Shown: piece by piece, positions 45,671-55,866 of the stretch
Layout: each line of letters begins with the position of its first letter
Numbering within the stretch: the stretch's first letter is position 1
Source: Bog-473 sp963800725
GTDB lineage: Bacteria > Actinomycetota > Acidimicrobiia > Acidimicrobiales > RAAP-2
Direction of reading: 5' to 3'
NCBI GenBank assembly: GCA_963800725.1
Contig: CAWDCE010000020.1
Coordinates: 74,461-138,460 of the forward strand
DNA length: 64,000 bases
Translations under genes and position numbers: made by a program
The notes under the pieces: generated by a model
Told to the model about the DNA's origin: nothing
What the model saw: only the letters and a program-made list of their open reading frames with translations
The model's database searches: none

Positions 45671-48600
45671 ATGCGTGGCCTCTTTTTCTCCCTGATCCTG
45701 TTGACGGCGGTGCTTCCGGCGGCTGAGCCGCCGAAGGCGGCGCAGGCCATGGGTTTGCTCAAGACGAGAGTCCTGGGCTGCCACAACGCGGAGAAAAAGA
45801 AGGGTGGGCTGTCGCTGGAGACGCGGGAGCTGGCGTTAAAGGGTGGCGAGAACGGTGCGGCCTTTGTACCGGGTAAGAGCAGGGGACAGCAGGCTCATCG
45901 ATCAGCTTGCCGCGGGCTCTGATCCGCACATGCCGCCCAAGAAGCAGCTTTCGGAGAAGCAGATCGCGATCTTCCAGGCGTGGGTGGACACGGGTGCGGA
46001 ATGGGACGAGAAGGCGCTGCAATCCTTTGGCCAGTTCGCGGAGGCGGACAAACTCGGCGAATTGCCGCCGGGCGTGCAGCCATCCTATGCGCTGAGCCTT
46101 TCGCCGGACAGCGCCAAGCTCGCCATGGCGCAGGGCACTTCGATCAAGGTGATGGATGCGACGAAGCCCGAGCGGGCCGATCATCGCGACGCTTACGGGA
46201 CATCGCGATGCAGTGCAATCGCTGGCGTGGAGTGCGGATCGAAAATGGATCGCCGCGGGCGGTTATCGCACGGTGTTGGTGTGGGACACCTCGAACTGGC
46301 AGCTCGCGCATACGCTGGCGAAGCCGTTGGAAGGACGGCAGACAGCGATGACGTTTTTGCCGGACGATGAAACGCTGGTCATCGCGGACGGCACGGTGGC
46401 GCAGCATGGTGTGCTGCATTGGTGGAAGATGAGCGAGCCCAGCCACTCGCCACTATTGAGGCGCACAAAGACAACATTCTCTCGATGGCGCTGAGCCGCG
46501 ACGGCAAGAAGCTCGCCACAGGAGGCGCCGACTTCATGGTGAAGGTTTGGGATGTGGCGACGCGCAAGGAACAGGCCAAGCTGGAAGGCCATACGGGGTA
46601 TGTGCTTTGCCTCGAATTCAATGGGGATGGAAAGTGGCTGGCTTCCGGCGGCGCGGACAAAGACCTCAAGGTCTGGGACGTGGCCACCAAACAGATGATC
46701 ATGCAGATCGGCGACAAATCCTCACCGATCGTCGCCATGCAATGGAGCGCAGACAGTGCGCAGCTTTATGGATTCCGCGGAGATGGCGGGGTGCGGATTT
46801 TCACCGAGCTCACCGCTCATGACGGCGTGCGCTCCTTTGAGACCGCTGCCAAAGAGAGGAAATTCGACGGCGTCCCGGATCTGCCGGCTTCCGCGGCTTT
46901 GACCGCGGATGGCAAACACCTTTTCGCGTCCACCGCGGAGGGAAATCTTTTTGCCTGGAAGGAAAAGGGCGATCTTGAGAAAAAGAAGGACAGCGCTCCT
47001 GCGGCCACCGTTGCCGCGGTGAATGGCGACGCTCCACTCTCCTTCGTGCGGGACATCCTGCCCATCATGAGCAAGGCGGGCTGCAACATGGGAAGCTGCC
47101 ACGCCAAGTCCACCGGACAGGCGGGATTCAAACTCTCCGTCTTTGCATTTGATCCAGCGTCAGACTACCCGGGCCATCGTGAAGGATGCACATGGCCGGC
47201 GCATTTTTCCTGCGTTGCCGGAGGAGAGCCTGATCCTGAAAAAGCCCACCGTCGAAATTGCCCATGAAGGTGGCCAGCGAATCGAGCCTGACTCGCCCTG
47301 GTTCCACGAAATCGTCGCATGGATCAAGCAGGGAATGCCTTACCAGGTCAAAGACGAGCCTGCGCTCACTGGCATTGAGGTCACGCCCGTCACGAACGTT
47401 TGCGGCAAAAACACCAGTCATCCGCTGCGCGTCACGGCGCACTACAAGGATGGCTCCACGCGCGATGTCAGTCCTCTGGCGGATTATGTGTCCAACGAGA
47501 AGGCGGTCGCCACCGTGGATGAACAGGGCGTGATGAAGACCGGCGCGTACAGTGGCGAGACCGCCATCGTGGTGCGCTACATGGGGCAGGTCGGAGTGGC
47601 GCGCGTGGCCATTGCGCCCGACAAAATTTTGCCGGATGCGATGTATGCCAAGTTGCCGGTGAACAATGAGATCGACCGTCTCGCCTATGCGCGGCACAAG
47701 GAAATCGGCTGCCTGCCCAGTGAAGGCTGCACCGATGCAGAGTTTCTGCGGCGCTCCTCCCTCGACGCGATTGGGACGCTGCCGACGGTGGAAGAAGCGC
47801 GCACCTTTGCCGAGAGCACCGACCCGAAGAAACGCGAGATATGGATCGACCACCTGTTGGACAATCCAGCTTGGGCAGACCATTGGGCGATCAAGTTCGA
47901 TGACCTGCTGCGGCCCAACCCCGCGCGTGTGGGCGTGAAGCCCGTGTTCCTCTTCGACGACTGGCTGCGCCAGAGCTTCCATGCCAACACGCCTTGGGAC
48001 CAGATTGTGCGTGAACTGCTCACTGCACAGGGCAGCACGCATCAGTATGGCCCGGTCGCGCTCTGGCGCGATAAACGTGAGCCGGTGGATGCGGCGGCGT
48101 TCGTGGCGGAAATATTTCTCGGCGTGCGCATGGAGTGCGCGAAGTGTCACCATCACCCGAACGAGCACTGGGACATCAGCGACTACTACCAGCTCGCGGC
48201 GAACTTCACTCGCCTGCGGCACAAAGGGCAGGGTATCTCTGCGCCCATCAGCGGCGAGCCGGAGTATTGGTGGTTTGGTACCGGCGAGGCGGAAATCGCG
48301 CATCCCATTACCGGAGCGATCCTCAAGCCCAAGCCGCCCGGCGGTTTGGAAAAGCCCATCGCCGAAGATCAGGACCCACGCGCCGCGCTGGCGGACTGGA
48401 TGACCGCGCCGGACAATCCGTTTTTCGCCAAGGCCATCGTGAACCGCATCTGGAGCCAGTTCTTCGGCCGCGGTGTGGTCGATCCGGTGGATGACTTCCG
48501 CACCTCCAATCCGCCGAGCAACGGTCCCATGCTTGACTGGCTGGCAAAGGACTTCATCGCGCATCATTTCGATCTGAAGCACCTCATGGGTACCATCATG

Positions 48601-49149
48601 CGGTCTCATCTGTACCAGCTCAGCAGCCTGCCCAACGACACCAACAAGGGCGACTTGAAAAACTACTCTCGCAGCTATCGCCGGCGCCTGCCCGCTGAAG
48701 TGCTGCTGGATGCGGTGTGCGCCGTCACCGGTTCGTCTGAGAGATTCGAAGGTTCGCCGGAAGGCACGCGCGCACTGCAGACCTGGAATGTGAAGCTGGA
48801 AAGCGACTTCATGGACGCCTTTGGCCGGCCCAACTCCAGCGCCGAATGCCCCTGTGATCGCGATGCCAAACCCAGCGTGGTGCAAGCCCTGCATCTGATG
48901 AATTCCACCAAGCTCCAAGCCAAGCTCGCCGATGATCAGGGCCGCGTCGCCACGCTGGCCAAGAGCAAGCTCACTCCCGATCAAATCGTGGAGGAACTCT
49001 ACCTCGCCGCCTTCTCACGCAAGCCGACATCCGACGAACAGGCCGTGGCCGCCAAGGTCATTGCCGCCGCGGGCGACAAGCGTCAGGACGCCATTGAAGA
49101 CGTCCTCTGGGCCATGCTGAACTCCGCGGAGTTTGTATTTAATCATTGA
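45671..49149 (+). CDS. PSCyt1 - WD40 - DUF1549 - DUF1553 giant exported protein (about four frameshifts)
   Basis: Exported protein of about 1,158 residues, of the type abundant in Verrucomicrobia and Planctomycetes and thought to act in periplasmic polysaccharide breakdown. Order: signal peptide (MRGLFFSLILLTAVLPAAE), PSCyt1 haem-like domain (about 20-110), WD40 repeats (about 140-390; LATGGADFMVKVWDVATRK, LASGGADKDLKVWDVATK), a CNMGSCHAK cysteine site, a Big-2-like domain, DUF1549 (DRLAYARHKEIGCLPSEG ... MECAKCHHHPNEHWD) and DUF1553 ending LNSAEFVFNH. Frame breaks lie near 45,870, 46,180, 46,440 and 47,155. The first haem Cys is Val (RVLGCHN), perhaps a sequencing error. Confidence 0.87.
49093..49149 (+). 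repeat. 57-bp direct repeat, left copy (3' end of DUF1553 gene)
   Basis: Identical at 54 of 57 positions to 49,803-49,859. It encodes the last residues IEDVLWAMLNSAEFVFNH and stop of the giant gene. It contains the palindrome AACTCCGCGGAGTT (49,120-49,133). With the right copy it encloses the toxin-antitoxin pair. Confidence 0.9.
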
Positions 49150-49202
49150 TCCGGCTTTCCCTCTTCTTTTGACCGTCAGTACATCTGCGTTTATCTTCGA
49201 TC

Positions 49203-49439
49203 ATGATGTCTCGCATTTCTGTCGATCCAAAGGTTTGTCATGGTCAGGCCTGCATTGCCGGGACAAGAATACCGGTGCACCAGGTCGTGCGTATGGTGGC
49301 CAATGGGGATTCCGTGGACGATCTTCTGAAGGCCTATCCTCATGTGACGCGTGAAGACATTCATGCCTGTCTCGACTATGCCGCTGATCTTGCCGAGGAG
49401 CAGGTGACTCCGCTCGAAGATTTGGCTCCTTTGGGATGA
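49203..49439 (+). CDS. DUF433 antitoxin-like protein
   Basis: DUF433 protein of 78 residues with the family pattern SVDPKVCHGQACIAGTRIPV, GDSVDDLLKAYPHVTREDI and a C-terminal acidic part. DUF433 is a small winged-helix-like domain that acts as antitoxin next to DUF5615/PIN-like proteins. Its stop overlaps the toxin ATG (ATGA), so the order is antitoxin first. Start at the first or second ATG of ATGATG (49,203). Confidence 0.88.
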   Translation: MMSRISVDPKVCHGQACIAGTRIPVHQVVRMVANGDSVDDLLKAYPHVTREDIHACLDYAADLAEEQVTPLEDLAPLG

Positions 49440-49786
49440 AAATTCTCGTGGATGAGAATGTCCCTTCCGAGTCGGTGGAGGAACTTCGCAAGAGGGGCCA
49501 CGATGTCCTCGACATTCGGGGATCGGACAAGCAGGGCCTGGAGGATGACCTTCTTTGGTCGCTTGCCCAGTCGGAAGCGAGACTGCTCATTACCACGGAC
49601 AAGGGATTTGCCACTCATCGAAGCGAGGATCATCATGGCATCCTTATCGTGCGTCTTCATCAGCCCGATGGGAAGTTGATTCACGCAAGGATCATGTCAG
49701 CACTGAGACGATTTCCCGCACATGAATGGCCGGGACTCCTTGTGGTGATGCGTGATACGATCCAGAGTATATTTAGGGCTCGGTAG
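49436..49786 (+). CDS. DUF5615 PIN-like toxin
   Basis: Protein of 116 residues with a PIN-like (Mut7-C/DUF5615) nuclease fold. The catalytic acidic residues are D6 and E7 in MKILVDENVPSE, then D in LITTDKGFATH, and the fold ends with HHGILIVRLHQPDG. Likely an RNase kept in check by the DUF433 partner; such pairs are often called VapBC-like. Target unknown. Confidence 0.87.
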   Translation: MKILVDENVPSESVEELRKRGHDVLDIRGSDKQGLEDDLLWSLAQSEARLLITTDKGFATHRSEDHHGILIVRLHQPDGKLIHARIMSALRRFPAHEWPGLLVVMRDTIQSIFRAR

Positions 49787-49802
49787 AAGCTGAGAGCGTG
49801 GG

Positions 49803-49859
49803 ATTGAAGACGGACTCTGGGCCATGCTGAACTCCGCGGAGTTTGTGTTTAATCATTGA
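49803..49859 (+). repeat. 57-bp direct repeat, right copy
   Basis: Second copy of the giant gene's 3' end, 710 bases after the first, three mismatches. It reads IEDGLWAMLNSAEFVFNH and stop if translated but has no gene before it. The stop triplet of the next minus-strand gene lies inside it. Either the original end of the gene, displaced by insertion of the cassette, or a scar of recombination between DUF1553 paralogues. Confidence 0.9.
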
Positions 49860-50275
49860 CCCTTCTTGCTGCGCTTTGGAACTTCTTTGTTTTTCGGCAT
49901 CCTTTTCGCTTTAAAGCTGAATTCATCACTCAGGTGCCGGAAGATGCGGCCTGTCATCTGTTCCCCGTCCAAGAGGCAATAGCCCCTGCCGCAGATCGAG
50001 TCTCCCTCGTCTTGACCTTCGTAGGAGAAGCGAAGCACTCGTTCGTCCAGATCGTCGGTCTTGCAGTCGAGAATGATTTCAACGGCGCCAAAATTCATGC
50101 TTCCATTGCCGCGAGTACTGATGTCCAGCATTCCGGGACCACAAAGGTCAACATACTCCGCATCGAAGCCGTCAAGTCCGGTGATGCGCCACATCCCGAC
50201 GAACTTCTTCTTCACCGCCCACTTGGCGGGCTTCACATGCAAAACGAAATGGAAAACTTCCTGCGACATTGCCAT
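49853..50275 (-). CDS. Unknown small protein
   Basis: No family recognised. 140 residues (ATG at 50,275; a second Met two residues in). The chain has FVLHVKPAKWAVKKKFVGMW, then GPGMLDISTRGNGSMNFGAVEIILDC, RVLRFSYEGQDEGDSICGRGYC and a basic C-terminus ending KEVPKRSKKGQ. Beta-rich by look, soluble, no signal. It begins next to the TA cassette and ends inside the right repeat; it may be an island gene or an original neighbour. Confidence 0.5.
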   Translation of the reverse strand: MAMSQEVFHFVLHVKPAKWAVKKKFVGMWRITGLDGFDAEYVDLCGPGMLDISTRGNGSMNFGAVEIILDCKTDDLDERVLRFSYEGQDEGDSICGRGYCLLDGEQMTGRIFRHLSDEFSFKAKRMPKNKEVPKRSKKGQ

Positions 50276-50374
50276 TCCTTAGCCATGGTCCAAACAAAGA
50301 CAAGGCTCTCCTTCATGCGGGATTGGAGGGTCCATGGGCGAACTTTACTCCCGAGTGCAAGATAATCTCCCCAA

Positions 50375-50387
50375 GGCCGTAATTTCA
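50375..50387 (+). promoter_or_regulatory. GGCCGTAATTTCA element, copy 2
   Basis: Identical to 45,653-45,665 over 13 bases and seven bases before the DUF1501 ATG at 50,395. The two genes typically work as a pair in these phyla, so a common promoter or regulator is plausible. No other copy was seen in the second part, apart from the looser CGTAACATTTTCA before leuC. Confidence 0.4.
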
Positions 50388-50394
50388 AGGTTCC

Positions 50395-51723
50395 ATGTCC
50401 CGCATCACCCACAACTGCGCCGGTCACACCCGGCGTGACTTTCTTCGGCTCGGCATCAGTGCCGCGGGTGGAGGCTTGGGTTTGGCGAGCATGATGCGGG
50501 CCCAGGCGGCGAGCACGGGCATCTCCCTTTCGCGACCGGTGAACTGCATTCTTGTCTGGATGGACGGCGGGCCGTCACACTATGAGTCGTTCGACCCGAA
50601 GCCGGATGCTCCAAGCGACATCCGTGGGGAGTTCGGCACGATCCCGACGGCCATTCCTGGCATCCGTTTTGCGGAAAGCGTGCCCCATCTCGCGAAGGTC
50701 GCGGACAAGATGACCGTGGTGCGCAGCATCTGCCACAAGGACCCGAACCACGGCGGTGGAAATCACTACATGATGACCGGCTGCCCCACGCCGGTGCCGG
50801 TGGGTTGCGGTGCGTTTGTGACCTTTCATCCCTCTTTCGGCTCCGTGGTGAGCTACAAGCGCGGCGTCAAAAACGGGCTGCCCTCGTACATGACCATGCC
50901 GACCATGACACGCAGTGGGGCCGAATTTCCTCGGCCCGCAGCATGCGCCTTTCGTAGTGGGCGGCGATCCCAACTCTGCTGGCTACCGGGTGCGCGATGT
51001 AGTGCTGCCGCGGAGATCAGCGAAGCGCGGGACATGGCGCGGCGTGATCTGCGCCATTCGCTGGACCGCATGAAGCGCATCAATGACGCGCTGGCGGAAG
51101 ATCCCACCGTGAGCTTCGACACTTTCTATGGCCAGGCCGTGGACCTCATCGCCTCCAAGCCCGCACAGGAGGCATTTGATATCAGCCGGGAAGACGCGAA
51201 GACTCGCGATTTTTATGGCCGGAACGATCTGGGCCAGCGCATGCTTTTGGCGCGCCGCCTCGTGGAGGTCGGTGTCTCCTTTGTCACCGTGAACTACGGC
51301 GGCTGGGACCATCACAAGGATGTTTTCAATCTCTGCCGGGGCGAGTTCATGCAGAAGTTTGACCAGAGCATGGCGGCGCTCATCGCGGACCTCGACCAAC
51401 GTGGGCTGCTGGAAAGCACCCTGGTCATCGCGTTGGGGGAATTTGGCCGCTCGCCGAAGATCAACAAGGACGCGGGCCGCGATCACTGGCCTGGAGCCAT
51501 GAGCGTGCTCTTCGCCGGTGCAGGTGTGCCGCGCGGAGCGATCATCGGCGCGACGGACCCCAAGGGCTATTACGCGAGTGAGAATGTCCACTCGCCGGAG
51601 GACTTTGCCTCCACGCTCTACACGAAGCTGGGAATCGATCCGCACCAATTGCTTCATGCGACTGGCGGCCGTCCGGTGCAGCTGGTGAGCGGAGGCAAGC
51701 CCATCAAGGATTTGATGGCGTGA
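50395..51723 (+). CDS. DUF1501 protein, Tat-exported (two compensating frameshifts)
   Basis: 442 residues of a sulfatase/alkaline-phosphatase-like fold, partner of DUF1549/DUF1553 proteins in these phyla. Twin-arginine signal RRDFLRLG at 13-20 with AAGGGLGLASMMRAQAAS. NCILVWMDGGPSHYESFDPKP, CHKDPNHGGGNHYMMTGCP and WDHHKDVFNLCRGEFMQKFDQ are conserved. Between about 50,925 and 51,000 the correct frame (GPQHAPFVVGGDPNSAGYRV) is offset, restored afterwards. Exact enzymatic role unproven; periplasmic. Confidence 0.9.
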   Translation: MSRITHNCAGHTRRDFLRLGISAAGGGLGLASMMRAQAASTGISLSRPVNCILVWMDGGPSHYESFDPKPDAPSDIRGEFGTIPTAIPGIRFAESVPHLAKVADKMTVVRSICHKDPNHGGGNHYMMTGCPTPVPVGCGAFVTFHPSFGSVVSYKRGVKNGLPSYMTMPTMTRSGAEFPRPAACAFRSGRRSQLCWLPGARCSAAAEISEARDMARRDLRHSLDRMKRINDALAEDPTVSFDTFYGQAVDLIASKPAQEAFDISREDAKTRDFYGRNDLGQRMLLARRLVEVGVSFVTVNYGGWDHHKDVFNLCRGEFMQKFDQSMAALIADLDQRGLLESTLVIALGEFGRSPKINKDAGRDHWPGAMSVLFAGAGVPRGAIIGATDPKGYYASENVHSPEDFASTLYTKLGIDPHQLLHATGGRPVQLVSGGKPIKDLMA

Positions 51724-53462
51724 TCATCGCGGACCACCGGTTTCTCTTGTTCATGCAGCGGAGCCACGGGCGTCATCTCAGCGGAAAAATCGGCTGGGTG
51801 CTGGTGGGCATGATGACTCTTTTTGCCGGTAGTCTGTTCGGAAAAAATGCGAAGGGGCCTCCCGCCGCCATTTCCTACCTCTATCCCCCGGGCGGCAAAG
51901 CGGGCAGCAGTTTCCAGTGCACGGTGGCTGGCACCTTTACCAAAACCAAGGCGACGGCCTGGGCGGATCATCCCGGCATTGTCTTCAAGGGCACCCCCAA
52001 CCCGGCGGTCTTCCAGGTGACGATCGCGCCCGAAGTACCGCCCGGCCCGCATCTGGTACGGTTTTACAATGATGAGGAGCCTCACCGCCACGCGTGTTCA
52101 TGGTGGGTGTCTTCGATGAGGTGATGGAGAAGGAGCCGAACGATGACTTTCACCATCCGCAGGCGCTGCCGAACATTCCATGCACCGTCAACGGCGCTTT
52201 CAACAAGGAAGGGGATGCGGACAATTTCTCTTTTCACGCCGAGGCTGGCCGCTGGATCGTGCTGGCGCTGGATGGTTATGGGCTCGGCGTGCAGATGGAC
52301 CCCATGCTGCGCCTGCTCGATGAAAACGGCGTCGAAGTGGCGATGAACCATGACACCTACAACCTTGATCCACTCATCGCCTATCAGGTGAAGAAAAGCG
52401 GGACTTATACGGTGGAGGCAATGAGCTTCATCCATCCTCCCGCCGCAGTCGTGAAACTGATGGGCAGCGCGGACTATGTCTATCGTCTCACGATCACGGA
52501 CGGACCCTATGCGCGCTTCGTGGCACCCTGCGCCGTGCAACCGGGCGGCAGCACCGAGGTGAAATTCGTGGGCTGGAATTTCACTCCTACGATGGAAGAA
52601 GCCCGGTCTCACAAGCTGCCGTTGCTGGACCCCAATTCCGCAGCGGCTTCGGGCAAGGTAATCCACGTTCCAACGCCGAACGGCGAGACGGTGCTGGCTG
52701 CGGACACCACACGCCGGTCATCGAGGAGGTCGAACCCAACAACGATCTCGCCAGCGCCCAGAAAATCACGTTGCCCGTCACCATCTCAGGACGGCTGGGC
52801 ACTTCCAAAGACGAAGACCGTTTCCGCTTTTCCGCGAAGAAGGGAGAGACCATCCGCTTTTGCCTGCATGGTCCCAGCATTCACAGTCCGCTCGACCCGG
52901 TGCTGAACATTGAGGATCTGAAAGGCAAGCTGGTGAAGAATTCCGATTTTGGTCAGGAGGGCGTGGATGCCGAGCTGAATTGGAAAGCGCCCGCGGACGG
53001 CGAATTCATCGCCTGTGTCCGTGATCTCTACTCTCGTGGCGGATGGGATTTTATCTGTACGGCTTGGAATGCGGACCGCCGAAGCAGGAGGTGATCGCCA
53101 CCCTGGATGCGTCAGCCTACAAGCTCGAGGCCGGAGGCACCACGGAGGTGAAGGTAAACGTGAAAATGAACGGCGAGTTCAAGGCCAAGCTGGGCTTCCG
53201 TGCTGATGGATTGCCGGAGGGAGTCACGCTCAAGGCGGCCGATGAGAAGGTCAGTCTCAAAGGAGGTGAGGTAAAGCTGACATTGTCTGCCACTCCTGAG
53301 GCCAAGCCCGCAAACCAACCGTTTGAGGTGGTGATCGCGACCTTTCCTCCAGATGCTCCCATGACTACCAAGGCCACCTTCGACCTGCGCGGCGTGGAGC
53401 CGCGCGGAGATCGCCTGGTCAATGAGGGCAGCCAGGCATGGCTGACGGTGACAGGGAAATAG
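51720..53462 (+). CDS. PPC-domain exported protein (about three frameshifts)
   Basis: Exported protein of about 580 residues joined, immediately after DUF1501 (GTG overlaps its stop; ATG 51,753 is an alternative). A signal segment WVLVGMMTLFAGSLFGKN and AISYLYPPGGKAGSSFQCTVAG, then two PPC-like blocks: EKEPNDDFHHPQALPNIPCTVNG and, after a break, VEPNNDLASAQKITLPVTIS (spans about 52,710-52,780). Frames shift near 52,090, 52,710 and 53,040. Carbohydrate- or protein-binding beta domains; partner of the DUF1501 protein in the usual gene order. Confidence 0.8.
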
Positions 53463-53533
53463 CAAAATCCAAGGAAGACCAAATCCCAAGCAGCCTTCGT
53501 GATGACTTTGGAATTTGAATTTTTGGGCAAGCT

Positions 53534-55216
53534 TCAAGCGGGACTGATTTTCGCCACGAGGCCGCAAATGTAAGGCAGAAGCTGCTTCTTGCGGCTCACG
53601 ACTCCTTTAAGTTCAAACACGCCGCGCTTCAGCTCTGGATACTCCACCAGGTCCGCCACGCGCGCGTCACCCGCGACGATCAAGATGCTGTTGTGCCGGG
53701 TGATGTCCGTCACCAGCAGGCCTGCGAAATGCAATTTTCGGTCCTGGGCAATTTTTTCCAACGCCGTGTGCAAGACGCCCTCCTGCTTCCAAAATTCCGT
53801 CAGCCCGAGTTCCTCGATTTGCGACAAGCTGAAGCGCCAGCCGTTTTCCTCAAATTCCTTGCGGTCGCTTTCCAGCGCTTCGGAAGCCGGCTTGCCCTTC
53901 AGCATGCTGCCTGCGGCGAAAAAGCCGGTGGTGAATTTGGCGACTTGGAGATCCGCAATTCCGGCCAGCCAAGGGAGAATTTCCCGGTCGGTGTCTGTGG
54001 TCGTGGGCGAGGTGAGATTGAGCGTGTCGGAGATTAGGCCCGCGCAGAGGCAGATGGCGGTAGCCGTGTCCGGCTGCAGCCCGCGCAGGCGATACATCAT
54101 GGCCACAATGGTGCAACTGCTGCCGACCGGTTCATTGATGAAGCGCACTGGCTCTTTGGTGCGCAGGTTGCCGCTGCGAGCCGGTGGTGATCGATGGCCT
54201 CGACAATGTTCGCCTCGTCCGCGCCCGTGACCGCTTGGGCGAATTCGTTGTGGTCCACCAGCACCAGACGCATGCGGGGCGGGTCCACGAGGTCGGACTT
54301 GGAGAAGACACCCAGCAACTTGCCGGTTTCCTGATCCAGCACCGGGAAGATGGGCTGGTTGGAGTCATGCACCGCGGCGATGATTTCCTTGAGCGGAGTC
54401 TTGGAATGAAAGCGGAGGAAATCATCATGCAAGGCATCCGCGATGGGCCGTGAAAAACGAACCAACTGCGCGGCGCTGGCAGTATCATAGCGCGTTTGGA
54501 TCACCGGCACACGGCTGCTGCGCGCCATGGCCGCGATTTCCTCATCGACCTCAAAGCCCCCCGTGATGATCAGGCAGCGGGCGTTGTTTTCGATGGCCAT
54601 GCGCTGCACATCAGGTCGGTCACCCACAAGACACACGACGGTAGCATTGGGAAAACGCTGCAGGCGCGACCGGGTGGTTTCGAGACTGGATCCCGCGACC
54701 ATGAGGATAAAGTTCTCGACGTTCGCGTCCGCTTTACGTCCGTTCGGGAAAGTGCCGTCCAAGGCCGCGAGCATGTTCGCTTCGCTGGTGCGCACGTGAC
54801 GGTTGGCATCCGCATCATTGACCGTGGCGGGCATGAAAGCTGCGCCAGCTCCATCAGGGTGGGCATCCCAATGATCATCCCCGCTTCATCCACGACCGGG
54901 ATGCTGCGGAAGCCGTGCTCGATGATCTTCCGGTACACGGAGAGAAAGAGTTCGTCCCGTTGTGCGGCGATGACATCGCGATGGCAGACCGTGTGCGCGG
55001 TGGACGGACGTCCATGAGCAGCTTGGGCGCGGGCAGGGCCGCTTGTTTTAACACCCAACTGGTGCGCACGCTCAACTCACCGCAACGGGCCGGCACCGCA
55101 TCATCTCCGCGGGAGTCACGAAGGAAAGCCGCGTAGCCAATGGCCGAGCAGATCGCATCCGTGTCCGGATTGCGGTGGCCGATGACGTGGATGGGATCTG
55201 GCGCCGCGGTGGACAT
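53534..55216 (-). CDS. CBS/DRTGG manganese-dependent inorganic pyrophosphatase (frameshifts)
   Basis: Family II pyrophosphatase with regulatory insert, about 560 residues joined. N-terminal DHH part: HVIGHRNPDTDAICSAIGYA. A CBS (IIEHGFRSIPVVDEAGMIIG), a DRTGG-like domain (ILMVAGSSLETTRSRLQRFPNATVV), a second CBS (QPIFPVLDQETGKLLGVFSKSD), then LVLVDHNEFAQAV and AIDHHRL, and a DHHA2 domain with ATAICLCAGLISDTLNLTSP. Frames break near 55,030, 54,830 and 54,150. Splits PPi; the CBS pair probably senses adenine nucleotides. Eight bases after leuD on the same strand. Confidence 0.87.
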
Positions 55217-55224
55217 GCGGAATG

Positions 55225-55821
55225 TCAAACCACGCCCAGTTCGTGGATTTTCTTGTCCACCTTTTCCTTGTTTTCCAGGAGAGCCGCGATGGGGTCCCAT
55301 TGGCCGCTGGTAAGCGCTTCACGCGCGGTGGGCAGCACGGAGATGGGCATCTCCTCGTCTTCAAAATAGACCTTCTGCGCCACGAGATCCACCGTCACTT
55401 CGAGCTTGGGATTGCGCTCGATTTCATTGGCGAGGAACTGGATGTCTTTGGCGCTGGCGGTCACGCAGGGGATGCCCAGCGTGGTGCAGTTGCCGAAGAA
55501 GATCTCCGCGAAACTCTCCGCGATGACGGCGCGGTGGCCGAAGCGATAGAGCGCCTGCGGGGCGTGCTCGCGGGAGCTGCCGCAGCCGAAGTTTGCTCCG
55601 CTCAGCAGGATGCTGGCGCCCTTGAAGCGCGGGTCATTCAGCGGATGCGCCTTGTCGGTACCATCGGCATTCTTGCGCACGTCGTAGAAAGCGAATTCGC
55701 CCAACCCGTCAAAGGTCACGCACTTCATGAAGCGTGCGGGTATGATGCGGTCAGTGTCGATATCCTGACCTGGGACGAAAACGGCGGTGCCGGCGACTTG
55801 GGTGACTTTGGCGAGGGACAT
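55225..55821 (-). CDS. leuD: 3-isopropylmalate dehydratase small subunit
   Basis: Swivel-domain subunit (198 residues) of isopropylmalate isomerase in leucine synthesis. VFVPGQDIDTDRIIPARFMK and the GANFGCGSSREHAPQAL loop are diagnostic, with AEIFFGNCTTLGIPCVT after it. It works with LeuC, encoded upstream with one gene between them. Confidence 0.95.
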   Translation of the reverse strand: MSLAKVTQVAGTAVFVPGQDIDTDRIIPARFMKCVTFDGLGEFAFYDVRKNADGTDKAHPLNDPRFKGASILLSGANFGCGSSREHAPQALYRFGHRAVIAESFAEIFFGNCTTLGIPCVTASAKDIQFLANEIERNPKLEVTVDLVAQKVYFEDEEMPISVLPTAREALTSGQWDPIAALLENKEKVDKKIHELGVV

Positions 55822-55866
55822 GGGGCGCGAAAGATAGCGAGGAATGGACGAAGGGCAAGCTGCCCG

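Noticed and set aside
47128..48984. Open frame of 618 codons antisense to DUF1549/DUF1553
   Set aside because: The sense strand carries all the conserved blocks; the antisense product resembles nothing and lacks start signals.
49093..49859. Insertion sequence between the two 57-bp repeats
   Set aside because: No transposase, no terminal inverted repeats; content is only the TA pair and the repeats are direct.
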